Of a DNA stretch of 12,504 nucleotides, positions 1 through 6,235 are shown piece by piece (position 1 is the stretch's first letter; each line of letters starts with the position of its first letter). The translations under genes and the position numbers were made by a program. Below the pieces are notes generated by a model, which was not told the origin of the DNA, did no database searches, and saw nothing but the letters and a program-made list of their open reading frames with translations. The DNA comes from Acidimicrobiaceae bacterium (GTDB lineage Bacteria; Actinomycetota; Acidimicrobiia; Acidimicrobiales; UBA10347): contig DNHM01000423.1 of the NCBI GenBank assembly GCA_003485885.1, forward strand, positions 1-12,504, given 5' to 3'.

Positions 1-42
1 CTCGAAGTCGAAGGCACTGTGCGCATTGGTTACGCCAACCAT
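1..42 (-). CDS. Possible start of an unidentified gene running off the window
   Basis: After truA, 155 nt remain with no recognisable protein. In one frame an ATG at 42-40 has AAGGA 7 nt before it and reads MVGVTNAHSAFDFE to the window edge. The same frame is open back past the truA stop, with an alternative GTG at 108. A second frame starts at ATG 26-24 (MRTVPSTS). Because rplM often follows truA and L13 proteins may begin MRT, that frame cannot be excluded, although it lacks a ribosome binding site. Eight to fourteen residues are too few to identify a family. Confidence 0.22.
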   Translation of the reverse strand, partial: MVGVTNAHSAFDFE

Positions 43-90
43 GAGTCGGTCCTTCGAGATGGCCTCCCCCACGTCTCCACCTTCCTCCAA

Positions 91-139
91 CGTTTCTGAT
101 CCGATCACGCGGCTCTTTCGCTCAAGCGTTTCTGAAACG
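91..139. repeat. Repeated TCAGAAACG motif and small palindrome after truA
   Basis: On the minus strand TCAGAAACG occurs twice (135-127 and 99-91), exactly 36 nt apart. Both copies continue with a similar CTTGAG or TTGGAG. The first copy is part of the perfect inverted repeat CGTTTC-A-GAAACG (139-127). The 36-nt period is a multiple of three, so a duplicated coding segment is possible; a paired protein-binding site is another option. Neither is supported by anything else visible. Confidence 0.3.
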
Positions 140-155
140 TCTGGCAGGTGACCCG

Positions 156-914
156 TCAGTAGGACACTGCGAGGAGGAAGAGTCCATGGGGAGGGGCAAC
201 TCGAGGTACAGCGTTGCGATCCTTCGCCGCGAGAATCTCTGGGACGGCTTCTGGTGAAAGGAGGCCGAGTCCGACTTCGACGCTCAAACCGGTAATAGAA
301 CGGACCATCTGCTGGCAGAACGACGACGCGCTGACGTTCAGGTGGATCTCGTTATCAGGGTGATGCGACCACTCAACGGAGCGGAGCGTGCGAGTGCGGG
401 GTTTCTCGACTCGCACGTCGTCAAAAACATCGAACTGGCGTCGGCAGAACGAGCTGAAGTCATGTGTCCCGAGCAGGTGTTGACCAGCCCGCTGCATCAG
501 ATCGACATCGAGCGGGACCGAGACCCGCCATGTGTGGTCCATACGGAATGGGTCCCGTAACCGCTGGTTGAGGATGCGGTACCGATACGACCGGCCCGTG
601 CATGAAAACCTGGCGTCAAAGTCATCGGCGACCACTTCGACGTCGCTAACGACGATGTGAGGCTTGCACATGCTATTCAGCGACGTACGCAACGCTTCGG
701 GGTCTACTGGCTTCTCGGTGTCAAACGAGACCACCTGGTCGAGCGCATGCACACCCGCATCGGTGCGCCCAGCACACACGATAGGCACATCGTGCTGCAG
801 GACCTGCTCGAGCGCAAAACGCAAAGCGCCCCCAACAGTGGGGACGCCTTCGTTTACGGCGAACCCTCGAAAGGGGCCTCCGTCATAAGATAACCGAAGT
901 CGATACCTAGCCAC
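156..914 (-). CDS. truA: tRNA pseudouridine(38-40) synthase
   Basis: TruA converts uridines 38-40 in the anticodon stem-loop of many tRNAs to pseudouridine in the cytoplasm. It is 252 aa, near the E. coli length (270 aa). The catalytic Asp is Asp52 in AGRTDAGVHA (48-57). Other family motifs are LSYDGGPFRGFA (8-19), DARFSCTGRSYRYRI, HDFSSFCRR and the C-terminal FCQQMVRSITG. The start is GTG at 914. It gives the expected N-terminus ARYRLRLSYDG, and no ATG fits, but no clear ribosome binding site precedes it. truA often follows rplQ in bacteria with this cluster order. Confidence 0.95.
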   Translation of the reverse strand: MARYRLRLSYDGGPFRGFAVNEGVPTVGGALRFALEQVLQHDVPIVCAGRTDAGVHALDQVVSFDTEKPVDPEALRTSLNSMCKPHIVVSDVEVVADDFDARFSCTGRSYRYRILNQRLRDPFRMDHTWRVSVPLDVDLMQRAGQHLLGTHDFSSFCRRQFDVFDDVRVEKPRTRTLRSVEWSHHPDNEIHLNVSASSFCQQMVRSITGLSVEVGLGLLSPEAVPEILAAKDRNAVPRVAPPHGLFLLAVSY

Positions 915-938
915 CGGGTGACAGCTATCTAACGACAG

Positions 939-979
939 CTCGCATCGTGGCCCGATCGAATCGAAGCCACGAGTGCGAG
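939..979 (-). promoter_or_regulatory. Long imperfect hairpin in the rplQ-truA spacer
   Basis: Starting 4 nt after the rplQ stop, CTCGCA-C-TCGTGG (979-967) pairs with CCACGA-TGCGAG (950-939). This gives 12 bp interrupted by a single bulged C and closed by a 16-nt loop holding TTCGATTCGATCG. The following bases, CTGTCGTTAG, are not a U-tract, so it is not a typical Rho-independent terminator. It could mark partial termination, RNA processing or protection of the ribosomal protein mRNA end before truA. The structure is visible; the function is inference. Confidence 0.5.
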
Positions 980-983
980 GAAA

Positions 984-1337
984 TCAGACGAGTTCGATGC
1001 GCGCCATGGGCGCATTGTCACCGCTGCGTGGGCCGAGCTTGTAGATACGGGTGTAACCACCGGGACGGTCCGCATAACGGGGACCGACTTCATCGATCAG
1101 TTTCTGGGCGATCTCGCGATCGTCAAGGAACTTCAGGAGCTGCCGGTGGTTGTGGAGGCCACCCTTTTTCGCCTTGGTGATCATCTTTTCAGCGATCGGG
1201 CGCATGGCCTTAGCCTTGGCTTCGGTCGTCTCGATCGCCTCAGCGGCGACGAGCGACGAAACCAGGTTAGCCATCATCAGCTTCTGGTGTTGCGAGCTAC
1301 CACCGAAACGGCGGCCCTTTTTTGGGGTTGCTGGCAT
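984..1337 (-). CDS. rplQ: 50S ribosomal protein L17
   Basis: L17 lies near the peptide tunnel exit on the back of the 50S subunit. It is 117 aa, a compact form without the long C-terminal extensions of some actinobacterial L17 proteins. It contains [40 protein letters not shown] and the ending [20 protein letters not shown], the family signature. GGAG is 10 nt before the ATG. It is the last ribosomal protein gene of the cluster. A 69-nt spacer with a strong inverted repeat follows. Confidence 0.97.
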   Translation of the reverse strand: MPATPKKGRRFGGSSQHQKLMMANLVSSLVAAEAIETTEAKAKAMRPIAEKMITKAKKGGLHNHRQLLKFLDDREIAQKLIDEVGPRYADRPGGYTRIYKLGPRSGDNAPMARIELV

Positions 1338-1343
1338 GGGGAA

Positions 1344-2282
1344 TCAGCTCCGTGTGGCGAGCGATAGTCCACGCTCGTCAAGCTTCTGGGCAACCTCGTC
1401 GAGCGACTTCTGACCAAAGTTGGTGATTGCCAACAGGTCATCGATCGACTTTTCAAGCAGCTCGCCAATGGTATTGACCTGAGCACGCTTGAGACAGTTG
1501 CGGGGGCGTTCGGAAAGTTCGAGATCTTCGATTGGAAGGTCAAGGTCAGGCGAACCGCTAGCGGTTGCCGTAGCTTCGGCCAATTCGAGTCCTTCTGGCT
1601 CGTCGCTCATCTCTTCCACGAGTTGGACGATGCTGCGCAGCGTTGCCCCGGCCGAGGCCAGAGCGTCACGAGGCGAGATCGAACCATCGGTCTGGATATC
1701 AAGCACCAGACGGTCAAAGTTCGTGGACTGTTCTACACGAGCAGCGTCAACGTTGAAGCTCACTCGGCGAACAGGTGAAAAGATTGCGTCGACCGGGATG
1801 AGGCCAATGGCGCCACCGGTGTCCTGATCGGCGGCTGATAAATAACCAGCGCCGCGCTCGATCGTGAGATCGCAGGCAAGACGAGCCTTCTCGTTGAGCG
1901 TTGCAATAACCAGATCAGGATTGAGAATTTCAACCTCGGGGGTCGTCTGCAAATCGGCAGCAGTCACCGTCGCCGGTCCTGCTACATCCAGACGAACCAC
2001 TACTGGTTCATTACTGTGGCTAATCAGCACCACATCCTTGATATTGAGAATGATGTCAGTGACATCTTCTGCAATGCCAGGAAGCGTGTCGAACTCGTGC
2101 AAAGCACCGTCGATACGGATCTGGGTAATCGCTGCACCAGGGATAGACGAAAGCAGCGTACGCCGCAACGAATTCCCTAATGTGTGACCGAACCCCGGCT
2201 CAAGGGGCCCAATCGCAAATTTTTGCCGGTTGGTCGATTCGTCATTGACGGCATCGACGGTCGGTCGTTGAATGACAAGCAT
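1344..2282 (-). CDS. rpoA: DNA-directed RNA polymerase subunit alpha
   Basis: Alpha dimerises to nucleate RNA polymerase assembly, and its C-terminal domain binds UP elements and activators. It is 312 aa, a normal actinobacterial length. The N-terminal domain (about 1-225) has IGPLEPGFGHTLGNSLRRTL and LPGIAEDVTDIILNIK. An acidic linker (about 226-250) precedes the C-terminal domain. The DNA-contact residues are kept: Arg259, Asn262, Cys263, Lys265, Gly290, Lys292 and Ser293 match E. coli Arg265, Asn268, Cys269, Lys271, Gly296, Lys298 and Ser299. The start MLVIQRPTV fits the family, with GAGGTGA 7 nt upstream. The stop is 6 nt before rplQ. Confidence 0.98.
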   Translation of the reverse strand: MLVIQRPTVDAVNDESTNRQKFAIGPLEPGFGHTLGNSLRRTLLSSIPGAAITQIRIDGALHEFDTLPGIAEDVTDIILNIKDVVLISHSNEPVVVRLDVAGPATVTAADLQTTPEVEILNPDLVIATLNEKARLACDLTIERGAGYLSAADQDTGGAIGLIPVDAIFSPVRRVSFNVDAARVEQSTNFDRLVLDIQTDGSISPRDALASAGATLRSIVQLVEEMSDEPEGLELAEATATASGSPDLDLPIEDLELSERPRNCLKRAQVNTIGELLEKSIDDLLAITNFGQKSLDEVAQKLDERGLSLATRS

Positions 2283-2292
2283 CCGTTGGTCA

Positions 2293-2331
2293 CCTCGGGG
2301 TTGGAGGACTATGCCCTGCAGTCACGCAGGA
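2293..2331 (-). promoter_or_regulatory. Hairpins and ribosome binding site in the rpsD-rpoA spacer
   Basis: Ten nt after the rpsD stop, TCCTGC-GTGACT-GCAGGG (2331-2314) forms a 5-bp stem plus a wobble pair. Closer to rpoA, CCTC (2307-2304) can pair with GAGG (2296-2293), which is the core of the strong rpoA ribosome binding site GAGGTGA, 7 nt before the ATG. The stem is short, so sequestration would be weak. It could tune alpha output relative to S4; this is inference. Confidence 0.35.
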
Positions 2332-2341
2332 GCAGTCGCTT

Positions 2342-2959
2342 CTACTTGCTGTACAACTCGACGATCAATGATTCCCGAATGGGAACATCAATCTGTTCGC
2401 GGATCGGACGTGAACGGACGGTGGCTTCCCAGCCCTCGCCTGCCATGTCAATCCACGCCGGCGCCGGACGGTCAACGACGTCGTTGTTCCACTGGAACGT
2501 GTGGTTGTCTTTGCTCTTTGGACGAACACTGACAACATCGCCCTTACGCAGGCGGTAGCTACAGATATCCACGCGACGGCCGTTCACATTGATGTGGCCG
2601 TGGTTCACGAACTGGCGAGCCTGTGAGCGAGTAGCTGCCCAACCGACTCGGTACACCAAATTGTCCAACCGCAGTTCCAAGAACTGCAGCATGTTCTCGC
2701 CTGTCACGCCCTGCTTGCGGTTCGCTTCCTTGTACAGGTTGCGGAATTGACGCTCGGTAAGACCGTACGTGAAGCGAGCCTTCTGCTTTTCTTGCAGCTG
2801 GATCAGGTATTCAGAAACATTGCCACGACGACGGGTACGCCCGTGCTCGCCTGGCGGGTACGGGCGCTTGTCCAGAGCGACTGCTTCGCCCTTGGTGCCC
2901 CAAATGTTGGTACCGAGACGACGCGCTACGCGCGCCTTTGGACCTGTATAACGAGACAT
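2342..2959 (-). CDS. rpsD: 30S ribosomal protein S4 (zinc-free type)
   Basis: S4 is a primary 16S rRNA binder that nucleates 30S assembly. In E. coli it is also the alpha-operon repressor. It is 205 aa. It starts [20 protein letters not shown] and has KRPYPPGEHGR, SEYLIQLQEKQKARFTYGL, and the S4 RNA-binding domain LELRLDNLVYRVGWAATRSQ followed by QFVNHGHINVNGRRVDI. It lacks the N-terminal Cys4 zinc site of Bacillus-type C+ S4, as in mycobacteria. The open frame extends 10 codons upstream, but the ATG at 2959 overlaps the rpsK stop by one base and is the family start. A 59-nt spacer leads to rpoA. Confidence 0.97.
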   Translation of the reverse strand: MSRYTGPKARVARRLGTNIWGTKGEAVALDKRPYPPGEHGRTRRRGNVSEYLIQLQEKQKARFTYGLTERQFRNLYKEANRKQGVTGENMLQFLELRLDNLVYRVGWAATRSQARQFVNHGHINVNGRRVDICSYRLRKGDVVSVRPKSKDNHTFQWNNDVVDRPAPAWIDMAGEGWEATVRSRPIREQIDVPIRESLIVELYSK

Positions 2960-3330
2960 CAGCCCCTCCGACGCTTTGGTGGGCGGCAACCGTTGTGAGG
3001 GACCGGCGTAACATCTTTGATGCCGGTGACCTCGATGCCGAGATTCTGGATGGAACGGATGGCGGTCTCGCGACCCGAACCCGGGCCGGTGACCTCGACA
3101 TCTGCCTTGCGAAGGCCCTGCTCCATTGCCTTACGGGCAGCGGATTCAGCGGCAGTCTGCGCAGCGAACGGGGTGCTCTTGCGTGATCCCTTGAAACCAG
3201 CGCTACCAGCGGAGGCCCAAGCGATGACGTTGCCGCCCTGATCGGTGATCGAAATGATTGTGTTGTTGAACGAGCTCTTGATATGAACGACGCCATACGG
3301 CACGTTTCGGCGCTCTTTACGCTTTGCCAT
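2959..3330 (-). CDS. rpsK: 30S ribosomal protein S11
   Basis: S11 is on the 30S platform and contacts mRNA near the E site. It is 123 aa, close to the 129 aa of E. coli. It contains [33 protein letters not shown] and the signature [16 protein letters not shown]. The Asn113-Gly114 pair matches the site that becomes isoaspartate in E. coli S11. The start ATG overlaps the rpsM stop by one base, and the TGA overlaps the rpsD ATG by one base. Confidence 0.97.
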   Translation of the reverse strand: MAKRKERRNVPYGVVHIKSSFNNTIISITDQGGNVIAWASAGSAGFKGSRKSTPFAAQTAAESAARKAMEQGLRKADVEVTGPGSGRETAIRSIQNLGIEVTGIKDVTPVPHNGCRPPKRRRG

Positions 3331-3707
3331 TACTTCATCACCTTTTTCTTACCCGCTACGGTCTTCTTTGGACCCTTGCGAGTACGAGCATTGGTATGGG
3401 TGCGCTGACCACGAACGGGGAGACCACGGCGGTGGCGGATGCCCTGGTAACAGCCGATCTCCATCTTGCGCTTGATGTCTTGCTGAACTTCACGCCGAAG
3501 GTCACCCTCGACACGAAGGTTTCCTTCGATGTATGCCCGCAGTTTGGCGATGTCTTGATCGCCAAGGTCGCGAACCCGGATGCTCTCATCAATCTCACAT
3601 GCGGCCAGGACCTGCTTTGAGGTCGTTGGACCGATGCCAAACAGATAGGTGAGCGAGATGACAACGCGCTTTTCGCGAGGAATGTCTACGCCTGCAATAC
3701 GTGCCAT
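3330..3707 (-). CDS. rpsM: 30S ribosomal protein S13
   Basis: S13 is in the 30S head and contacts P-site tRNA and the 50S subunit through bridges B1a/B1b. It is 125 aa. It starts [21 protein letters not shown] and has [10 protein letters not shown] and [20 protein letters not shown]. The basic tail follows, with [20 protein letters not shown] and a Lys-rich end. AGGG lies 7 nt before the ATG. The TAA shares one base with the rpsK ATG. Confidence 0.97.
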   Translation of the reverse strand: MARIAGVDIPREKRVVISLTYLFGIGPTTSKQVLAACEIDESIRVRDLGDQDIAKLRAYIEGNLRVEGDLRREVQQDIKRKMEIGCYQGIRHRRGLPVRGQRTHTNARTRKGPKKTVAGKKKVMK

Positions 3708-3710
3708 GTT

Positions 3711-3824
3711 CTAGCCCTGCCGTTGCTTGTGTCGAGGATTGGTGCAGATGACCTGGATGCGACGGTGCCGGCGAATGATCCGGCAGTTGTCGCACATTTT
3801 TTTGACGCTTGGTCGTACTTTCAT
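3711..3824 (-). CDS. rpmJ: 50S ribosomal protein L36
   Basis: L36 is the smallest large-subunit protein and stabilises 23S rRNA near the L16/L6 region. It is 37 aa, exactly the common length. It reads [16 protein letters not shown]... and ends NPRHKQRQG. The zinc ribbon is complete: Cys11, Cys14, Cys27 and His32. This is the zinc-containing (C+) version. The ATG at 3824 fits the family start; only a weak purine stretch precedes it. The TAG is 3 nt before rpsM. It opens the alpha-cluster genes. Confidence 0.96.
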   Translation of the reverse strand: MKVRPSVKKMCDNCRIIRRHRRIQVICTNPRHKQRQG

Positions 3825-3860
3825 GTGCTACTCAGGTTCGAGATAGTGGGGTGAAGGTGT

Positions 3861-3897
3861 CTGAAGTTCAGTCGTTGCTGAGTTCAGGTGGTACCTG
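3861..3897 (-). promoter_or_regulatory. Cluster of short palindromes in the infA-rpmJ spacer
   Basis: The 83-nt spacer between infA and rpmJ holds CAGGT-ACC-ACCTG (3897-3885), 10 nt after the infA stop codon. It also holds two similar small palindromes, CTGAACTCAG (3887-3878) and CTGAACTTCAG (3871-3861), 16 nt apart. rpmJ has only a weak ribosome binding site just before its ATG. I see no clear promoter or terminator. The element may be a leader for the alpha-cluster genes or a protein-binding repeat; both are inference. Confidence 0.3.
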
Positions 3898-3907
3898 GGA
3901 TTAGCCG

Positions 3908-4129
3908 CTACTTGTAGCGGTAGGTAATGCGACCTCGTTTGAGGTCATACGGAGTCAATTCGACCTGCACCTTGTCGCCAGGAAGGATGCGGATGTAATG
4001 CATCCGCATTTTGCCGGAGATATGGGCAAGGAGTTCATGTCCGTTGTCGAGCTCTACTCGAAACATGGCATTAGGCAGGCTTTCAGTAACCGTGCCTTCC
4101 ATCAATATTGCGTCTTCTTTGGTAGCGAT
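3908..4129 (-). CDS. infA: Translation initiation factor IF-1, probable AUC start
   Basis: IF1 binds the 30S A site and, with IF2 and IF3, controls start selection. The body [36 protein letters not shown] and [13 protein letters not shown] is unmistakable. The only canonical starts are TTG 4105 and ATG 4102, which would give 65 or 64 aa and cut off the first beta strand. In frame upstream lies (Ile)[11 protein letters not shown], which aligns without gaps to the usual MAKKDGAIEVEG N-terminus. Starting at ATC 4129 gives 73 aa, the usual actinobacterial length. GGAAAG lies 8 nt before this codon. A second ATC precedes it at 4132, and a stop lies in frame at 4168-4166. An undetected sequencing error is the main alternative. 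Confidence 0.85.
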   Translation of the reverse strand: MATKEDAILMEGTVTESLPNAMFRVELDNGHELLAHISGKMRMHYIRILPGDKVQVELTPYDLKRGRITYRYK

Positions 4130-4161
4130 GATGCTGACTTTCCATTCAGGGGTTGGGATGA

Positions 4162-4197
4162 GGCGCTATCGCGCCAAGCCGAGCGTGGCCAAGCCAC
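4162..4197 (-). promoter_or_regulatory. Two adjacent short hairpins in the infA leader
   Basis: The 121-nt adk-infA spacer contains two perfect 5-bp stems in tandem on the transcribed strand: GTGGC-TTG-GCCAC (4197-4185) and GGCGC-GATA-GCGCC (4175-4162). The sequence GGCTTGGC occurs twice (4195-4188 and 4180-4173), so the first and second stems share repeated arms and could compete. No U-tract follows either stem, and no convincing -35/-10 pair was found. The position 33-68 nt before the proposed infA start suggests a leader element; this is inference. Confidence 0.35.
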
Positions 4198-4250
4198 TAG
4201 AGCCATCCCGACGCGCGGCAACTAGAAGCCAACACGCGCAGAGATCTATC

Positions 4251-4847
4251 TTATTCCCCGTTATCTCCTTCTACAACCTCGACATCTGCTACGCAGGCAT
4301 CAAGGGCACTCTGGACTCGACCAAAGACCTCGTCTTCGACACCGAGTCCGTCAACTTCAAGCAACAACCCACGTTCATCGAACCAGTCCAACAACGGCCG
4401 GGTTTGTGATTCGTAGAGGCCTAGCCGTTTGGCGATGGCTTCGGGGGTGTCATCGTCGCGGCCACGCTCGAGCATGCGGGCGGTTACCTCGTCGATCGAA
4501 ACTTCAAGGTTGATAGCAGCGTCGATCGAACGCTCGCCCAGGATACGAACAAGCTCGTCGGCCTGGGTTGGGGTGCGAGGGAAGCCGTCGAGCAACACTC
4601 CCCGCTCAACTATGTCTGGTTGTGCCAGGCGTTCTCCAACGATACCTATCATTGTTTCGTCGTCGACCAAGCCACCCTCGTCCATGATGCTTTGCGCTGC
4701 GAGACCAAGTGCGGTCTCGTCTGCGATCGCAGCGCGGAGCATGTCTCCGGTGGAGATATGCACCACTCCATACGCATCGACGATGCGCTGGCTCTGGGTG
4801 CCCTTGCCTGCGCCTTGGCGCCCGAATATTGCGAGATGTAGTACCAC
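4251..4847 (-). CDS. adk: Adenylate kinase
   Basis: Adenylate kinase interconverts ATP + AMP and 2 ADP in the cytoplasm. It is 198 aa. The P-loop GRQGAGKGT spans residues 9-17; most Adk proteins have GPPGAGKGT, so Arg10-Gln11 is a small deviation. The AMP-binding ISTGDMLR (31-38) and LDGFPR (86-91) motifs are present. The LID is the short type without cysteines (ERGRDDDTPEAIAKRL, 127-142), as in mycobacterial Adk. The tail is acidic. The start codon is GTG at 4847, with GGGGA 7 nt before it; no ATG fits the P-loop position. The partner gene map, often next in this cluster, is missing here. Confidence 0.95.
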   Translation of the reverse strand: MVLHLAIFGRQGAGKGTQSQRIVDAYGVVHISTGDMLRAAIADETALGLAAQSIMDEGGLVDDETMIGIVGERLAQPDIVERGVLLDGFPRTPTQADELVRILGERSIDAAINLEVSIDEVTARMLERGRDDDTPEAIAKRLGLYESQTRPLLDWFDERGLLLEVDGLGVEDEVFGRVQSALDACVADVEVVEGDNGE

Positions 4848-4867
4848 AGTCTGTTCCCCGGCCTGAA

Positions 4868-6214
4868 TTACTTCAGGAACCCTTCGTAGTTACGCATCAT
4901 CAATTGGCTATCGATCTGCTTCATCGTCTCAAGACCAACGCCTACGGCGATCAGAATCGAGATGCCGGAGAAACCGAAGAAGCCAGTGCTGCCCGCAGGA
5001 AGAACCAAACCAAGTGCTACGGCAGGAAGCAAAGCAACCACCGCAATAAAGAGTGCACCAGGGAACGTGATTCTGCTCAGGATCTTCGACAGGTGCCGCT
5101 CAGTCTCAGGTCCTGGACGCAACGGGGCGATGTGACCACCTTGACGGCGAAGCTCGTCGGCCTTCTTCACCGGATCGAAGGTAATCGCCGTGTAGAAGTA
5201 GGCGAAGCCAATGATGAGGAGGCCAAAGATGATCAGATAGACCGGGTCGGCCGGATTGACCAGCCGTTCGTCTACGAACGTACGAACCGAGTCACCCCAA
5301 CCCGAGGGAAGAACAACCGCGATCAGCTGAGGCAGATACAGCACCGACGAAGCGAAGATAATCGGGATAACACCGCTCTGGTTGACCTTGAGCGGGATAT
5401 AGGTCGAAGTGCCACCGTATTGTTTACGACCCACGACTCGTTTGGAGAACGTGACGGGGATGCGGCGCTGACCGTTCTCGATGAAGACGATGGCTACCAG
5501 CATCACGATGTACAACGCCATGATGATTGCGATCCAGCCCCAGCCACCGTTGTTGAAGACGTCAACAAACTGGTTGGGAATGGTTGTCATGACCGAGGCG
5601 AAGATGATGATAGAGATGCCGTTACCAACACCCTTCTGTGTGATGAGTTCACCCATCCACATCAACAATGCAGTGCCGGCAGTAAGCGTGAGAACCACGA
5701 GACCGACTCGGGGTGCGGTAAAGCTTGGAAGCAGATCGAGACCGTTGCCGGACTCACCCGACGATCCCGTACCGAAACCGTTGCCCTGGCGGTTGAACAA
5801 GAAGGCGAAGCCTGTCGACTGCACGACCGCAATGGCGATCGTGAGGTAACGGGTCCACTGGGTGATCTTTCGCTGACCAACTGCGCCTTGGTTTTGCCAT
5901 TGCTCGATGCGAGGAATCACGATGCCAAGAATCTGCATAATGATCGAGGCAGTGATGTACGGGAAGACGCCGAGAGCGAAAATCGCCATCTGCGTCAACG
6001 CGCCACCCGAGAAAAGCGCCAAGAAGTCGAGCACGCCGCCACCTTCTTGCTCGGTACGAGCTCGAATTGCCGCGACAGCATCGAAGTTGATGCCCGGCGA
6101 CGGGATGAACGCGCCGATGCGGTAGATGACGACCATCGCCAAGGTAAAGAGAACCTTGTTGCGAAGGTCAGGAATGCGGCCAATATTGGCGATATTCCGT
6201 AGGGTGCTGAGCAT
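4868..6214 (-). CDS. secY: Preprotein translocase subunit SecY
   Basis: SecY is the channel-forming subunit of the SecYEG translocon in the cytoplasmic membrane. The protein is 448 aa with ten hydrophobic segments, at about residues 20-38, 74-97, 121-140, 169-190, 198-217, 226-245, 281-302, 324-345, 386-406 and 412-430. The cytoplasmic loop before segment 7 has the conserved RRIPV (250-254) and a YGG motif. The loop after segment 8 has RPG with Arg366, matching E. coli Arg357, which is needed for SecA-driven transport. In that loop the usual PGIRPG reads APLRPG. The extracytoplasmic loop at 141-160 is Gly/Ser/Asn-rich. GGAG lies 10 nt before the ATG, and 20 nt separate the stop from adk. Confidence 0.97.
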   Translation of the reverse strand: MLSTLRNIANIGRIPDLRNKVLFTLAMVVIYRIGAFIPSPGINFDAVAAIRARTEQEGGGVLDFLALFSGGALTQMAIFALGVFPYITASIIMQILGIVIPRIEQWQNQGAVGQRKITQWTRYLTIAIAVVQSTGFAFLFNRQGNGFGTGSSGESGNGLDLLPSFTAPRVGLVVLTLTAGTALLMWMGELITQKGVGNGISIIIFASVMTTIPNQFVDVFNNGGWGWIAIIMALYIVMLVAIVFIENGQRRIPVTFSKRVVGRKQYGGTSTYIPLKVNQSGVIPIIFASSVLYLPQLIAVVLPSGWGDSVRTFVDERLVNPADPVYLIIFGLLIIGFAYFYTAITFDPVKKADELRRQGGHIAPLRPGPETERHLSKILSRITFPGALFIAVVALLPAVALGLVLPAGSTGFFGFSGISILIAVGVGLETMKQIDSQLMMRNYEGFLK

Positions 6215-6235
6215 TGGGTGCTTACTCCGATCGAG

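Noticed and set aside
936..983. A Rho-independent terminator after rplQ
   Set aside because: The stem is strong, but no run of U follows it on the transcribed strand, so it is reported only as a hairpin.
3908..4105. infA starting at TTG 4105 or ATG 4102
   Set aside because: Either start would remove 8-9 conserved N-terminal residues and part of the first beta strand. IF1 homology clearly continues upstream.
4130..4250. A sigma-70 type promoter for infA
   Set aside because: I looked for TTGnnn and TAnnnT boxes at 16-18 nt spacing on the minus strand and found only poor matches, so no promoter is called.
4709..6202. A 497-codon open frame on the plus strand
   Set aside because: It lies opposite secY and the 5' part of adk, both clear homologues. 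Its translation is rich in Arg, Asp and His without any recognisable domain, as expected from the complement of a GC-rich gene.
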